Part shown: positions 42,274 to 51,563 of the stretch, in pieces
How the letters are laid out: the number at the start of each line of letters is the position of its first letter
How positions within the stretch are numbered: the first letter of the stretch is position 1
Assembly (NCBI GenBank): GCA_963667595.2
Contig: CAXXWD010000008.1
Span: 116,873-180,872 of the forward strand
Direction of reading: 5' to 3'
Length of the DNA stretch: 64,000 nucleotides
Origin: JAHJQZ01 sp963667595
GTDB taxonomy: Bacteria > Pseudomonadota > Alphaproteobacteria > Rhizobiales > Devosiaceae
The notes under the pieces: generated by a model
Databases searched by the model: none
What the model was told of the DNA's origin: nothing
The model's input: the letters and a program-made list of their open reading frames with translations, nothing else
Made by a program: the position numbers and the translations under genes

Positions 42274-44560
42274 GGTGCTTTTCTCCTTCGTCCTGCATGA
42301 CCGGCATGGCCCAGTCGACCTGCGACAGCGCCGTCGCCTCGGAAACCGGTGCGCGCTGGATTTCGCTGAGCCCCGGGATATCCTTGAGTGCCGCCAGGAT
42401 TTCCGACACCTGCGGCAGATCCCTGACTTCTATCTGAAACGCCAGACGGTGGAAGTCGGGTGAAACCATGCGCATGAAAAGATTGTGGATATTGGCGTCG
42501 AACCGGGCAATGGTCCCGGTGACGGCGGCGAGCGCGCCGGGCCGGTTGACCGACAGCATGGAGATGGCGATCTTGTAGATCATGTCGGAATGGGCGGTCA
42601 GGTTCCAGCGCACGTCGATCCAGGCGACATCGGATTGCTGCAGGCCGGCCAGCGCTTCGGAATGGACGGGATAGACCGTCATCACGCCGTCCGGGGTCAG
42701 AATGGCGATGATGCGGTCGCCGGGCACGACGCCCTCGGGCGAAATCCTGACCTCGGTGCCAAATCCGAGCTTGCTCAGCGCCTTGCGACCGCGTTCGCCG
42801 ACCGTCTGTCCCCCCGGAACGCGGAACCGGAAGATTTCAGATTTGCGCAAGGCGAACCAGCCGTCGGCGGTGTCGGCGACCGGCAGGTCCATGTCGCGGC
42901 GGTGGCGATGGCGGGGGATACCCTTGATCTTGGCGACCTGCTCGCTCAGATCGTCCGGCAGAATCTTGTTTTCTCCGACAGCGGCGATGAAATCCTTGCG
43001 ATTGTCGAAGCCGAACAGGTTGATCAGGCTCGTCAGTTCCGCATCGTCGAGCCGGGTCCCTTCCCGCTGGATCACGGCCGACAGGATATAATCGCCATGC
43101 GCCTGGGCACGCTTGACCGCGGCGGCCCTGACGGCGCGCCTTATGGCGGCGCGAGCCTTGCCGGTGGCCGCAATGCTTTCCCAATTGGTCGGCGGCACGT
43201 GATTGGCGTCGGTGATGATCTGCACTTCGTCGCCGGCCCGCAATTGCGTGACGAGCGGCATTATGGTGCCGTTGATCTTGGCCCCGACGCAGGTGTCGCC
43301 CAGTTCGGTATGCACGGCATAGGCGAAATCGATGGGCGTGGCCCCGCGCGGCAGGGCGATCAGGCGCCCGCGCGGGGTGAAGCAGAAGACCTGATCCTGA
43401 AAGAGTTCGAGCTTGGTGTCTTCGAGAAAATCCTCGGGCGCCGAACCGGATGTCAGCGTGGCGATGGTCGAACGGAGCCAGACATAGGCCCGGCTTTCCT
43501 TTTCGAGACGCGCGAGGCTTTCTTTGAGGTTGTCCTTGTAGAGCGAATGCGCAGCGATGCCGTATTCGGCGACCTGATGCATTTCGCGGGTACGGATCTG
43601 CAATTCGACGCGCTGGTTTTCCGGACCGACCACGGTCGTGTGAATCGAGCGGTAGTCATTGTATTTGGGAACCGAGACATAGTCCTTGAACCGGCCCGGT
43701 ACGATCTTCCAGGCGCGATGGATGATGCCGAGGACGCGGTAGCAGTCCTCCTCGGATTCGACGATCACTCGGAACCCGACGATATCGGACAGCTGTTCGA
43801 GCGCGATATGCTGGCGCTGCATCTTGGAAAAGATCGACCAGGGCGTTTTCAGCCGTCCCGACACTTCGGCCGGAATGCCGGCGGCATCGATGCGCGTCCT
43901 CAGTTCGCCGGCGATAGTGTCGACCATTTCGGCGCTGCGCATGCGCATGCCGGAAAGCCGCTCGTCGAGCGCGGCGTATTTTTCCGGTTCGAGCGCGCGA
44001 AAGGCCAAATCCTCCATTTCGGACCGGATACCCTGCATGCCCATGCGGCCGGCCAGCGGCGCATAGATGTCCATGGTCTCGCGCGCGATGCGCTGGCGCT
44101 TTTCGGGCGGCACGAAATCGATCGTGCGCATGTTGTGCAGCCGGTCGGCGAGCTTGACGATCAGCACGCGCACATCGTCCGCAATGGCCAACAGGAGTTT
44201 TCTGAGATTCTCGGCCTGCGCTTCTTCGCGCGAGGCGAGGTTCAGCCGGTCGATCTTGGTCAGCCCCTCGACGATCGCGCCGATTTCCGAGCCGAAAAGC
44301 TGGTCGATCTCGGCGCGGGTGGCGTCGGTATCCTCGATGGTATCGTGCAAAAGGCCGACGACGATGGTGGCGTCGTCGAGCTTGAGGCTGGTGAGGATGG
44401 CCGCAACTTCCAGGGGATGGGCGAAATAGGGATCGCCGGAAGCGCGCTTCTGGCTGCCGTGCTTGCGCATGGCATAGACATAAGCCTTGTTGAGAAGCGC
44501 CTCGTCGGCATCGGGGTTGTAGGCCAGCACCCGTTCGACGAGTTCGAATTGACGCATCAT
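42260..44560 (-). CDS. rsh: Bifunctional (p)ppGpp synthetase/hydrolase (RelA/SpoT)
   Basis: This 766-residue stringent-response enzyme keeps both activities by sequence. The HD hydrolase domain has YFAHPLEVAAIL and LLHDTIEDT; the synthetase domain has FKDYVSVPKYNDYRSIHT and VELQIRTREMHQVAEYGIA. TGS and C-terminal ACT domains follow. As in most alphaproteobacteria it is probably the main (p)ppGpp enzyme. It starts MMRQFELVERV, the family N-terminus. Confidence 0.95.
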   Translation of the reverse strand: MMRQFELVERVLAYNPDADEALLNKAYVYAMRKHGSQKRASGDPYFAHPLEVAAILTSLKLDDATIVVGLLHDTIEDTDATRAEIDQLFGSEIGAIVEGLTKIDRLNLASREEAQAENLRKLLLAIADDVRVLIVKLADRLHNMRTIDFVPPEKRQRIARETMDIYAPLAGRMGMQGIRSEMEDLAFRALEPEKYAALDERLSGMRMRSAEMVDTIAGELRTRIDAAGIPAEVSGRLKTPWSIFSKMQRQHIALEQLSDIVGFRVIVESEEDCYRVLGIIHRAWKIVPGRFKDYVSVPKYNDYRSIHTTVVGPENQRVELQIRTREMHQVAEYGIAAHSLYKDNLKESLARLEKESRAYVWLRSTIATLTSGSAPEDFLEDTKLELFQDQVFCFTPRGRLIALPRGATPIDFAYAVHTELGDTCVGAKINGTIMPLVTQLRAGDEVQIITDANHVPPTNWESIAATGKARAAIRRAVRAAAVKRAQAHGDYILSAVIQREGTRLDDAELTSLINLFGFDNRKDFIAAVGENKILPDDLSEQVAKIKGIPRHRHRRDMDLPVADTADGWFALRKSEIFRFRVPGGQTVGERGRKALSKLGFGTEVRISPEGVVPGDRIIAILTPDGVMTVYPVHSEALAGLQQSDVAWIDVRWNLTAHSDMIYKIAISMLSVNRPGALAAVTGTIARFDANIHNLFMRMVSPDFHRLAFQIEVRDLPQVSEILAALKDIPGLSEIQRAPVSEATALSQVDWAMPVMQDEGEKHHDAR

Positions 44561-44675
44561 GTCAGTATGCGCCTCCCCGCTTCATAGCTGTACCCGCCGC
44601 TTGTCACCGCTTCCTTTTCCCGTTCGCTTTCAATGCGCCTTGATCCATCCGAATCTATCGGCAAATCCCTTAAAG

Positions 44676-44710
44676 AATTGGGGCGCCGAAACGGATTCGG
44701 CGCCCCAATT
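44676..44710 (-). terminator. Intrinsic terminator between rpoZ and rsh
   Basis: Perfect 15-bp arms AATTGGGGCGCCGAA (44676-44690) and its complement (44696-44710) have a 5-nt loop. On the minus strand CTTTAAGG follows. It lies 35 bp past the rpoZ stop and should partly separate rpoZ from rsh. Confidence 0.7.
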
Positions 44711-44744
44711 TCTCAAAAAAAGAACAGGTTGGCTTGTGGCGAAA

Positions 44745-45116
44745 TCAATCGTCCCGGCGTTCGGGCGGCGCCAGGCTTTCGATGGCGCGCAGCAACTCGT
44801 CTTCGCTCATGGTATCGAAGGTGACGGTATCGTCGTCGCCGGTGATTTCGCCCACGATCGGCGCGGCATGCTGCTCGGGCTCGTCGATCTCGACATATTT
44901 CTGCAAAGAGTGGATGAGGTCTTCCTTGAGATCCTCCGGCGAGATGGTGCCGTCGCCGATTTCCCTCAGCGCCACGACGGGATTCTTGTCGTTGTCGCGG
45001 GAAACGGTGATCTGCGCACCCGAAGAAATCATGCGGGCGCGATGGGCGGCCAGCAGAACCAGATCGAAGCGGTTATCGACTCTCTCGATGCAGTCTTCAA
45101 CGGTGACGCGTGCCAC
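44745..45116 (-). CDS. rpoZ: RNA polymerase omega subunit
   Basis: This 123-residue omega subunit promotes assembly of the beta-prime subunit. I take the GTG at 45116 as start, giving the canonical MARVTVEDCIERVDNRFDLV, with GGAG 7 nt upstream; the longer open frame adds residues not seen in the family. ISSGAQ and KNPVVALREIGDG are typical of alphaproteobacterial RpoZ. Confidence 0.95.
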   Translation of the reverse strand: MARVTVEDCIERVDNRFDLVLLAAHRARMISSGAQITVSRDNDKNPVVALREIGDGTISPEDLKEDLIHSLQKYVEIDEPEQHAAPIVGEITGDDDTVTFDTMSEDELLRAIESLAPPERRDD

Positions 45117-45389
45117 GGCAAACTCCAGCTGTTTCTGGGAAGGGAACGGGCTCAATACACCATGGCCCATGGCTTGACAAGCAACCCGTAGGCGTTGTCA
45201 ACGCGACAACATATCGCACGCGTGTGATCACATTTTTGGGCAAAAGCTGTTTTCCGGGGAAATACCGGCTTTGCAGGGAGTCTTTTGCTCTTTACATTAC
45301 TCGTGGCGCTGGGGGATCGAGGCTATGAAAGCAAGTTGACCTTTCCGGCGCCTTTATCGTCTTAAAGATGACACATCTAGGAAGGAGGC

Positions 45390-45461
45390 ATGGCCGACTT
45401 CCTAATTCGACGAAGGTACACGTCGTTCATTCGGCGTGAAGTGCTTGGAGTAGTGTTTTGA
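45390..45461 (+). CDS. 23-residue leader ORF coupled to the NYN-domain gene
   Basis: ATG at 45390 directly follows AAGGAGGC, the strongest ribosome-site sequence in this gap. The ORF encodes a basic, hydrophobic-ended peptide (MADFLIRRRY...VLGVVF). Its TGA overlaps the next ATG by one base (TGATG at 45459-45463), a classic coupling arrangement. It could be a leader peptide controlling the downstream gene. Spacing from the Shine-Dalgarno core to the ATG is short, and conservation has not been tested. Confidence 0.4.
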   Translation: MADFLIRRRYTSFIRREVLGVVF

Positions 45462-46015
45462 TGATTGATCCTCGCGAGAAGGTTGCGCTTTTCATTGACG
45501 GCGCAAACCTTTATGCCGCATCCAAGGCTCTCGGCATCGACATCGACTATCGCAGACTGCTCAATGAATTCCAGAGTAAGTCTTATCTTGTGCGTGCTTA
45601 TTACTATACGGCACTGATCGAAGATCAGGAATATTCATCGATCCGACCATTGATCGACTGGCTCGACTATAACGGATATCGCGTTGTCACAAAGCCTGCC
45701 AAGGAGTTCACGGACTCTACTGGCCGTCGCAAGGTCAAGGGCAATATGGACATCGAACTTACAGTCGATGCTCTCGAAATGTCCGCCTTTTTTGATCACA
45801 TGTTCCTGTTCTCGGGCGATGGCGACTTCACCGCACTTGTCGCCGCCGTTCAGCGGCGTGGCAAGAAGGTGACCGTGGTTTCCACCCTCGCCAGCCAGAC
45901 CCCGATGATTTCGGACGATCTCAGGCGTCAGGCCGACTATTTCGTCGATGTGGTCGATCTGGCCAAGATCGTTGGCCGCGCCGCGAGCGAACGCACCGAA
46001 GCCATGGCCAAATAG
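45461..46015 (+). CDS. NYN-domain (LabA/DUF88) protein, putative ribonuclease
   Basis: This 184-residue PIN-like protein has the conserved acidic sites ALFIDGANLY near the N-terminus, GNMDIELTVDALEM and FSGDGDF, the expected metal-binding aspartates of NYN nucleases. VTVVSTLASQT and the DDLRRQADYFVDV tail are typical of LabA-like members. I prefer the ATG at 45461 over an in-frame TTG at 45458. Its RNA substrate is unknown. Confidence 0.88.
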   Translation: MIDPREKVALFIDGANLYAASKALGIDIDYRRLLNEFQSKSYLVRAYYYTALIEDQEYSSIRPLIDWLDYNGYRVVTKPAKEFTDSTGRRKVKGNMDIELTVDALEMSAFFDHMFLFSGDGDFTALVAAVQRRGKKVTVVSTLASQTPMISDDLRRQADYFVDVVDLAKIVGRAASERTEAMAK

Positions 46016-46035
46016 GCCGGCAAGAAGCAGTATCG

Positions 46036-46677
46036 ATGATCCTCGCCGAACCAGGCCGCGATTGTGCCCTTTGCCCGCGGCTGGCGGCATTTCGCGCAAA
46101 CAACCGCAAAGCCTATCCGGATTTCTTCAACGCACCGGTCCCGGTCTGGGGCGATCCGCAGGCGCGCCTCGTCATCGTCGGCCTGGCGCCCGGCCTCAAG
46201 GGAGCCAACCGCACCGGAAGACCGTTCACCGGCGATTATGCCGGCGATTTGCTTTTTGAGACGCTGAAACGCGCCGGCTTCGCCCGCGGCACCTATGATG
46301 CCCGGCCCGATGACGGTTTCACCCTCAACGGCGCCCTGATCGTCAACGCGGTTCGCTGCGTTCCCCCCGAAAACAAGCCGGTCGGCGCGGAAATCGCCAC
46401 CTGCCGGCAGTTTCTGATCCCGGTGATCGAGGCCCATCGCAGCGCCGTTTTCCTCGCCCTCGGACGCATCGCCCACGACTCGTTTCTAAGCGCCGTCGGT
46501 ACCCGCCGCGCCAGCTTCCCCTTCGCCCATGGCGCGCGCCACACGCTTCCCGACGGCCCCGTGCTCTACGACAGCTTCCACTGCTCGCGCTACAACACCA
46601 ATACCGGACGTCTCACGACGGCAATGTTCGAAGACGTAGTGTTCAGGGCGGGGAAAGAAGCGAGAGGTGAGGGGTGA
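46036..46677 (+). CDS. Uracil-DNA glycosylase, family 5 (UdgB-like)
   Basis: This 213-residue DNA repair enzyme has the motif GLAPGLKGANRTGRPFTGD, matching family 5 (UDGb), and a second loop in DSFHCSRYNTNTGR. N-terminal cysteines C10 and C13 and C116 and C132-like positions could hold the [4Fe-4S] cluster of this family. It starts 20 bp after the NYN gene and is probably cotranscribed with it. Confidence 0.88.
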   Translation: MILAEPGRDCALCPRLAAFRANNRKAYPDFFNAPVPVWGDPQARLVIVGLAPGLKGANRTGRPFTGDYAGDLLFETLKRAGFARGTYDARPDDGFTLNGALIVNAVRCVPPENKPVGAEIATCRQFLIPVIEAHRSAVFLALGRIAHDSFLSAVGTRRASFPFAHGARHTLPDGPVLYDSFHCSRYNTNTGRLTTAMFEDVVFRAGKEARGEG

Positions 46678-46678
46678 G

Positions 46679-46727
46679 AATGGTGAATGGTGAAGTGGGA
46701 TCCATTCACAATTGACCATTCACCATT
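46679..46727. repeat. 12-bp inverted repeat between convergent udg and smpB
   Basis: AATGGTGAATGG (46679-46690) and its exact complement (46716-46727) lie in a purine/pyrimidine-biased, low-complexity stretch between converging genes. It may be a terminator without a T run. A similar CCATT/CACTC-rich stretch occurs at about 52140-52195. Confidence 0.45.
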
Positions 46728-46731
46728 TCAC

Positions 46732-47208
46732 CTAATAGCTTTTCATAATCCGCGACTTCTCGCGGTTCCAGTCGCGCTCGCGTTCGGTCTCGCGCTTGTC
46801 GGCGGCGTTCTTGCCACGGGCTAGGCCGATGAGCAGCTTGGCCTTGCCGCGTTCGTTGAAATAGATCTTGAGGGGCACGATGGTGTTGCCCTTGCGCGCC
46901 ACGTCATGGCTCAACCGCGCCAGTTCCTTCTTGGCGACGAGCAGTTTACGCGGCCGCCGCTCCTCATGGTTGAACCGGTTCGCCTTTAAATACTCCGGAA
47001 TATGGGCGTTGATCAGCCACAGCTCGCCGTTTTCGGGCGAGACATAGGCCTCGGCGATCTGGGCCTTGCCGATCCTCAAGGACTTGACCTCGGTTCCGGT
47101 CAGCACAATTCCGGCCTCGAGCGTGTCGAGCACCTGATAGTCGAAACGGGCCCGGCGGTTTTCGGCCACCAGACCCGTGTTGACGGATTTCTTTGCCGCG
47201 GCCGCCAT
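46732..47208 (-). CDS. smpB: SsrA-binding protein SmpB
   Basis: This 158-residue partner of tmRNA rescues stalled ribosomes. Features are VAENRRARFDY, the strand with GTEVKSLR, NAHIPEY, RPRKLLVAKKE and the C-terminal basic tail ERDWNREKSRIMK that occupies the mRNA channel. I start at 47208 (MAAAAKKSVNTG); the longer frame runs into dapA. It follows dapA by 5 bp. Confidence 0.96.
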   Translation of the reverse strand: MAAAAKKSVNTGLVAENRRARFDYQVLDTLEAGIVLTGTEVKSLRIGKAQIAEAYVSPENGELWLINAHIPEYLKANRFNHEERRPRKLLVAKKELARLSHDVARKGNTIVPLKIYFNERGKAKLLIGLARGKNAADKRETERERDWNREKSRIMKSY

Positions 47209-47213
47209 CCGGT

Positions 47214-48095
47214 TCAGGCCGGCAACAGACCGGCGTGGTCCATGGCCGCGTCGATGGCTTTCTGGGTGGCGGCGGAGACCGGCACCAGCGGCAGGCGCAA
47301 CTCGTTGGCGCACAGGCCGAGCCGCGAGGCGGCATATTTGACGCCGGCCGGGTTGGGTTCGATGAACAGGGCCTTGTGCAGCGGCGCCAGCCTGTCCTGA
47401 TAGGTCAGCGCCGTGGCGAAATCGCCCGCCGCCATCGCCACCTGGAATTCGGACAAAAGCCGCGGGGCGACGTTGGCCGAAACCGAGATGCACCCCACCC
47501 CGCCATGGGCGTTGAAGCCGAGAGCGGAAATATCCTCGCCGGAAAGCTGGATGAAATCCGCGCCGACGATTTCGCGCTGCTGGCTGGTGCGGGCTACATT
47601 GGCCGTGGCATCCTTGACCCCGACTACGTTCGGGCAGGCGTCACGCAACCGCTTCAGCGTCTCGGGAAGCACGTCAATCACCGACCGGCCGGGAATGTTG
47701 TAGACAAAGACCGGTAGCGAGGTCGATTTGGCGACCGCTGAAAAATGCTGGAACAGCCCCTCCTGGTTGGGCTTGTTGTAATAGGGCGCGACGGTCAGGA
47801 TGCCGTTCGCGCCGACTTCTTCCGCATGCCGGGTCAAAACGATCGCTTCCGCCGTGGAATTGGACCCGGCGCCGGCCATGACCGGCACGCGCCCGTCCGC
47901 CACCTTCACGCACAGTTCGACGACCTGACCGTGTTCCTCATGGCTGAGGGTAGGCGATTCGCCGGTGGTCCCCACGGGAACAAGGCCGTTGCTACCCTCC
48001 CGTATCTGCCAGTCGACCAACGCCTCGTAGGCTTTTTTGTCCACGGCGCCGTTCCGGAAGGGGGTGATAAGAGCTGTGATCGATCCTTCGAACAT
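47214..48095 (-). CDS. dapA: 4-Hydroxy-tetrahydrodipicolinate synthase
   Basis: This 293-residue class I aldolase condenses pyruvate with aspartate semialdehyde for lysine and peptidoglycan synthesis. Substrate loop GTTGESPTLSHEEH, catalytic tyrosine in VYNIPGRSV and the Schiff-base lysine in VVGVKDAT are present. Full length and linkage to smpB support DapA rather than a sugar-acid aldolase. Confidence 0.93.
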   Translation of the reverse strand: MFEGSITALITPFRNGAVDKKAYEALVDWQIREGSNGLVPVGTTGESPTLSHEEHGQVVELCVKVADGRVPVMAGAGSNSTAEAIVLTRHAEEVGANGILTVAPYYNKPNQEGLFQHFSAVAKSTSLPVFVYNIPGRSVIDVLPETLKRLRDACPNVVGVKDATANVARTSQQREIVGADFIQLSGEDISALGFNAHGGVGCISVSANVAPRLLSEFQVAMAAGDFATALTYQDRLAPLHKALFIEPNPAGVKYAASRLGLCANELRLPLVPVSAATQKAIDAAMDHAGLLPA

Positions 48096-48312
48096 GATGT
48101 TCCCCTTTTGGAATATGGTCGACGCATCCGCGCCGTTCCCGCTGGCCGCTCAAGGCGGCAACCGGTCGACCTCGGTCGATCCCGGAGCGTGGCATTTAGC
48201 CTTTTTGGCCCCACCTTGGCAACGCGTTCCATGTTAACCCGACATAAAGTCTCAATGTTGTCCGAATGCGGCCATCTTGGCGTGGCCTTCTGTCGCAAAC
48301 GGCGAGGCAATC

Positions 48313-50337
48313 ATGGCGGCAACGATTCATTTCTGGTGTGGCGTTCTGGCGACGGCTCTTGTTGTTTTTGCAGTTCCGTCCATAGCGGCCCAGGAAACGA
48401 TCGACCCGGTGGTGACCAATGCGGTTCTGCCGGCCCCGCCGATCGCGCGGACAGGCGTAGGCAGCGCGCCATTCGTTAGCGCCTTGTCGCTGCTGATCTC
48501 CGGCGACGCGCCCGGCGCCTATGCGGCGGCGCGGAACTTTGCCGATCCGGTCGAGCGGCGGACGATCCAGTGGGCAGCCGTGCGTTTCGGCAAGGGACTC
48601 GACGCCGAAACCATCGCCCGGTTCGCCGCCGACGCGCCGGATTACGATTTTGCCTCGGTCTATCGGGCCCGGCTCGAATCCGCCTTCGACTTTTCCTCCG
48701 CCGACAAGGACACAATTATCCGCCTGCTCGGTGGCCAGATGCCGGGCCGGATCGAGGCCCGAATCGCTTTGGCCGAAGCCTATGTGAAGGACGGGCAAAA
48801 GGCGCGGGCGGCCCGGATCGCCCGGTCCGTCTGGGTCGACAATTTCCTGTCCGATGCCGATGAGAAAAAGCTCGTGGCCCGGCTCGGATCGCTTTTGACC
48901 CAAAAGGATTACTGGGATCGCGCCGTTCATCTTCTGATGCACGACCGCGCCACCGGCGCCGAGCGCATCATGGATCACCTGAGCCCGGCCGAACAGAGCC
49001 TGGCGCGGGCGCGTATCGCTGTGTCGCGCAGGGCCGGCAACATCGCCGATCTCATAAGCAAGGTCGATCCGTCGCTCAAAACCCATCCGCTCTACTTTTT
49101 CGCGCTGGCGCAGTGGCGACGCGACAGGGGCGATCTCGAAGGGGCCGTCGCCGCACTCGACCAGGTGGTTTCCGGCGACGCGCCGGACGCGGCCGAGTTC
49201 TGGTACGAGCGCCGGTTGATCATCCGGCGCGCCCTGGCGGCGAACCAGGCCGACCTCGCCTTCCGCGCCGCGGCCAATTATGTCGCCGGACCGGAAGGAC
49301 GGCTTGTCGAGGCGCGGTTCCATGCCGGCTGGGTGGCGCTCACCTATCTCAAGGACCCGAAACTGGCCGAACCGCATTTCAAGGAAATGGCGCGGTTGTC
49401 GACCCTGCCGGACTCGGTCTCGCAGGCATACTACTGGCTGGGACGGACGGAGGCGGCGCTCGGCAATGTCGACGCGGCCCGGGAGAACTACGAAAAGGCG
49501 GCGCGCTGGAGCACGTTGTTTTATGGCGAACTGGCGCGCGAAGCCCTGGGCAAGCCCGCCGTCGAAATCCGCCCCCTGCCCGACTGGCGCGAACGCGAGG
49601 CATCGTTCGATGCCCTGCCGCTGGTCAGGGCGATACGTCTTCTCGCCGGCAATGGGCAGAAGACCATGGCCGAACCGCTGGTCAGGCGTTTGGGCTATTC
49701 GGTGACCGAACCAGGCGATTTCGTTCTCGCCGCGCGACTGGCTCAGGACATCGACGCCCATAATGTCGCCATCCTCATCGCCGACCGCGCCGACCAGAAG
49801 GGTTTTTCGCTCGATCTGTTCCATTATCCCAAGGATGGCATCCCGCAAGGCACGCATCTGGCGGTGGCCGACGAAGCGGCCGTTTATGCCATCGCGCGCC
49901 AGGAAAGCCATTTCGATCTCGACGCCATATCGGGGTCGGGCGCGCGTGGTCTCATGCAATTGATGCCCTCGACCGCCAAGGACGTCGCCAACCGTCTCGG
50001 CGTCACCTATTCGCCCGAACGGCTGATCAGCGATGCCCAATACAACCTCCTGTTGGGATCGAGCTATCTCAAGAACCAGCTCGACCGTTTCGACAATTCG
50101 CTACTTTTGGCGGCGGCGGCCTACAATGCCGGTGGCGGCAATGTTGCCAAATGGATCGAGGCCTATGGCGATCCGCGTCTGGACAGCATCGACGCCGTCA
50201 ACTGGACCGAACTCATCCCCTATGTCGAGACGCGCAAATACGTGCAGAAGGTGATGGCCAACTACCTGATCTACAAGGCGCGACTCAGTGGGACCAGCCT
50301 GAGCCTCGAAAAGGCGCTCAAGCGCATCCCGGGATAG
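48313..50337 (+). CDS. Soluble lytic murein transglycosylase (Slt70-like)
   Basis: This 674-residue periplasmic enzyme cleaves peptidoglycan between MurNAc and GlcNAc. The start at 48313 gives a proper signal peptide (MAATIHFWCGVLATALVV, cut near IAAQE); the open frame from 48277 would place extra residues before it. A long alpha-helical superhelix (about 50-480) precedes the SLT domain with the catalytic glutamate in ARQESHFD, GLMQLMPSTA, and AYNAGGGNV. Confidence 0.9.
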   Translation: MAATIHFWCGVLATALVVFAVPSIAAQETIDPVVTNAVLPAPPIARTGVGSAPFVSALSLLISGDAPGAYAAARNFADPVERRTIQWAAVRFGKGLDAETIARFAADAPDYDFASVYRARLESAFDFSSADKDTIIRLLGGQMPGRIEARIALAEAYVKDGQKARAARIARSVWVDNFLSDADEKKLVARLGSLLTQKDYWDRAVHLLMHDRATGAERIMDHLSPAEQSLARARIAVSRRAGNIADLISKVDPSLKTHPLYFFALAQWRRDRGDLEGAVAALDQVVSGDAPDAAEFWYERRLIIRRALAANQADLAFRAAANYVAGPEGRLVEARFHAGWVALTYLKDPKLAEPHFKEMARLSTLPDSVSQAYYWLGRTEAALGNVDAARENYEKAARWSTLFYGELAREALGKPAVEIRPLPDWREREASFDALPLVRAIRLLAGNGQKTMAEPLVRRLGYSVTEPGDFVLAARLAQDIDAHNVAILIADRADQKGFSLDLFHYPKDGIPQGTHLAVADEAAVYAIARQESHFDLDAISGSGARGLMQLMPSTAKDVANRLGVTYSPERLISDAQYNLLLGSSYLKNQLDRFDNSLLLAAAAYNAGGGNVAKWIEAYGDPRLDSIDAVNWTELIPYVETRKYVQKVMANYLIYKARLSGTSLSLEKALKRIPG

Positions 50338-50464
50338 CGTGCGCCAACGCCTGTCCGTGCCGCTTGCATCCGTTGAAAACCCGATTTCGGGACGGAAACA
50401 CTTGAATGCGCTGGCAGAGTATGCACCCGATGCGTCATCGCGCGCCCTTTCCGACGTAAGCCTC

Positions 50465-51391
50465 ATGCCGACCCGTTCCACCATTCCTCTCGACCTGCCG
50501 GTTTTCGCCGATTTGCCGGTACGGTTCGTCCGGTTCGGCAACGGCCTCGATGTCGCCGTTCACGTCTCTGGCACGATCGGCACCGGCAAGCTCCCGCTCG
50601 TCTGCCTGCCCGGCTATGTGCGCAACATGACCGATTTCACCGATTTCTCCAGCGCCATGGGCACTCAGCTCGGCAAGGACTGGCCGCGCGTTCTCATAGA
50701 CATGCCCGGACGCGGACGTTCCGGCTGGCAACGCAACAAGACCCGCTACACCAGCGGCGACGACACCGAAATACTGCGTGCGGTGCTGTCCGCGCTTGGC
50801 CTCGAAAAGGCGATCTTTGTCGGGCTCGGCCATGGTGGCCAGATGATCATGATGCTCGGCGCGCTGCGCCCGGCGGTGATCGCGGGCGCCGTCATTATCG
50901 ACGCCGGCCCTCTGCCCGACCCGCGCGGCCTCGTACGCCAGCGCACCAATCTCACCCATCTGGCCGCCTTGCGCTCCCAGACCCAGGTCGTGGCGGCGCT
51001 GCGCCAGATCCTGTCCACCGACTATCCGGGGCGCGACGAGCGAACGCTCGATCGTCTGGCGGCCCGCAACCAGTTCGTTGCCCCGCACGGGCGGGCGCTG
51101 CCGCTGTTCGATCCGGCGCTGGTCGCACGTCTGAGCGGATTTGCGGCCGAAGATGAATTCGAGCCGCAATGGGGCCTTTTCAACACGCTCGCCCAGATGC
51201 CGCTGATGATCGCCCGCACCCAGCTCACCGACCGGCTGCGCCGGGAAGTGTTCGAGGAAATGATCCGGCGCCGCCCCGACGCCATTTCGATCGCCATCCC
51301 CGATCAGGGCTCCCCCGCCCTGCTCGACGGCGCCGATGAAACCGGCGCGATCACCGAGTTCGTCCAGTTCGTCCAGAAGCGGCGGGGATAA
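50465..51391 (+). CDS. Alpha/beta-hydrolase-fold protein with nucleophile Ser replaced by Gly
   Basis: This 308-residue protein has the alpha/beta-hydrolase core: oxyanion strand LVCLPGYVRN, DMPGRGRSGW and the nucleophile-elbow position GLGHGG. The usual GxSxG serine is Gly122 (codon GGC), so classical hydrolase chemistry is not expected. Asp/His members could persist but are not decisive. The start at 50465 (MPTRSTIP) begins just ahead of the conserved fold; no strong ribosome site is seen. Function is unknown; a binding, lyase-like or inactive role is possible. Confidence 0.75.
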   Translation: MPTRSTIPLDLPVFADLPVRFVRFGNGLDVAVHVSGTIGTGKLPLVCLPGYVRNMTDFTDFSSAMGTQLGKDWPRVLIDMPGRGRSGWQRNKTRYTSGDDTEILRAVLSALGLEKAIFVGLGHGGQMIMMLGALRPAVIAGAVIIDAGPLPDPRGLVRQRTNLTHLAALRSQTQVVAALRQILSTDYPGRDERTLDRLAARNQFVAPHGRALPLFDPALVARLSGFAAEDEFEPQWGLFNTLAQMPLMIARTQLTDRLRREVFEEMIRRRPDAISIAIPDQGSPALLDGADETGAITEFVQFVQKRRG

Positions 51392-51563
51392 AAGGCAGCC
51401 TCTTTGCGCATCGACCTGTTGCGGCTATTCTTGTGTTCTGGACAGACGCTCCGAACCTGCCGCCGGGTTGAACGCGACGAGACGAGAGCCTTTGGCAGCA
51501 ACGACCCTTCATGAGGTCGATGCGTAATCGGCGGACATCGACCTTGAAACGGAAGGTGTCGTC

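Noticed and set aside
42485..44587. 700-residue open frame opposite rsh
   Set aside because: Antisense shadow; rsh motifs on the other strand are decisive.
46679..46727. Intrinsic terminator of udg or smpB
   Set aside because: The hairpin is AT-rich and no T tract follows, so I list it only as a repeat.
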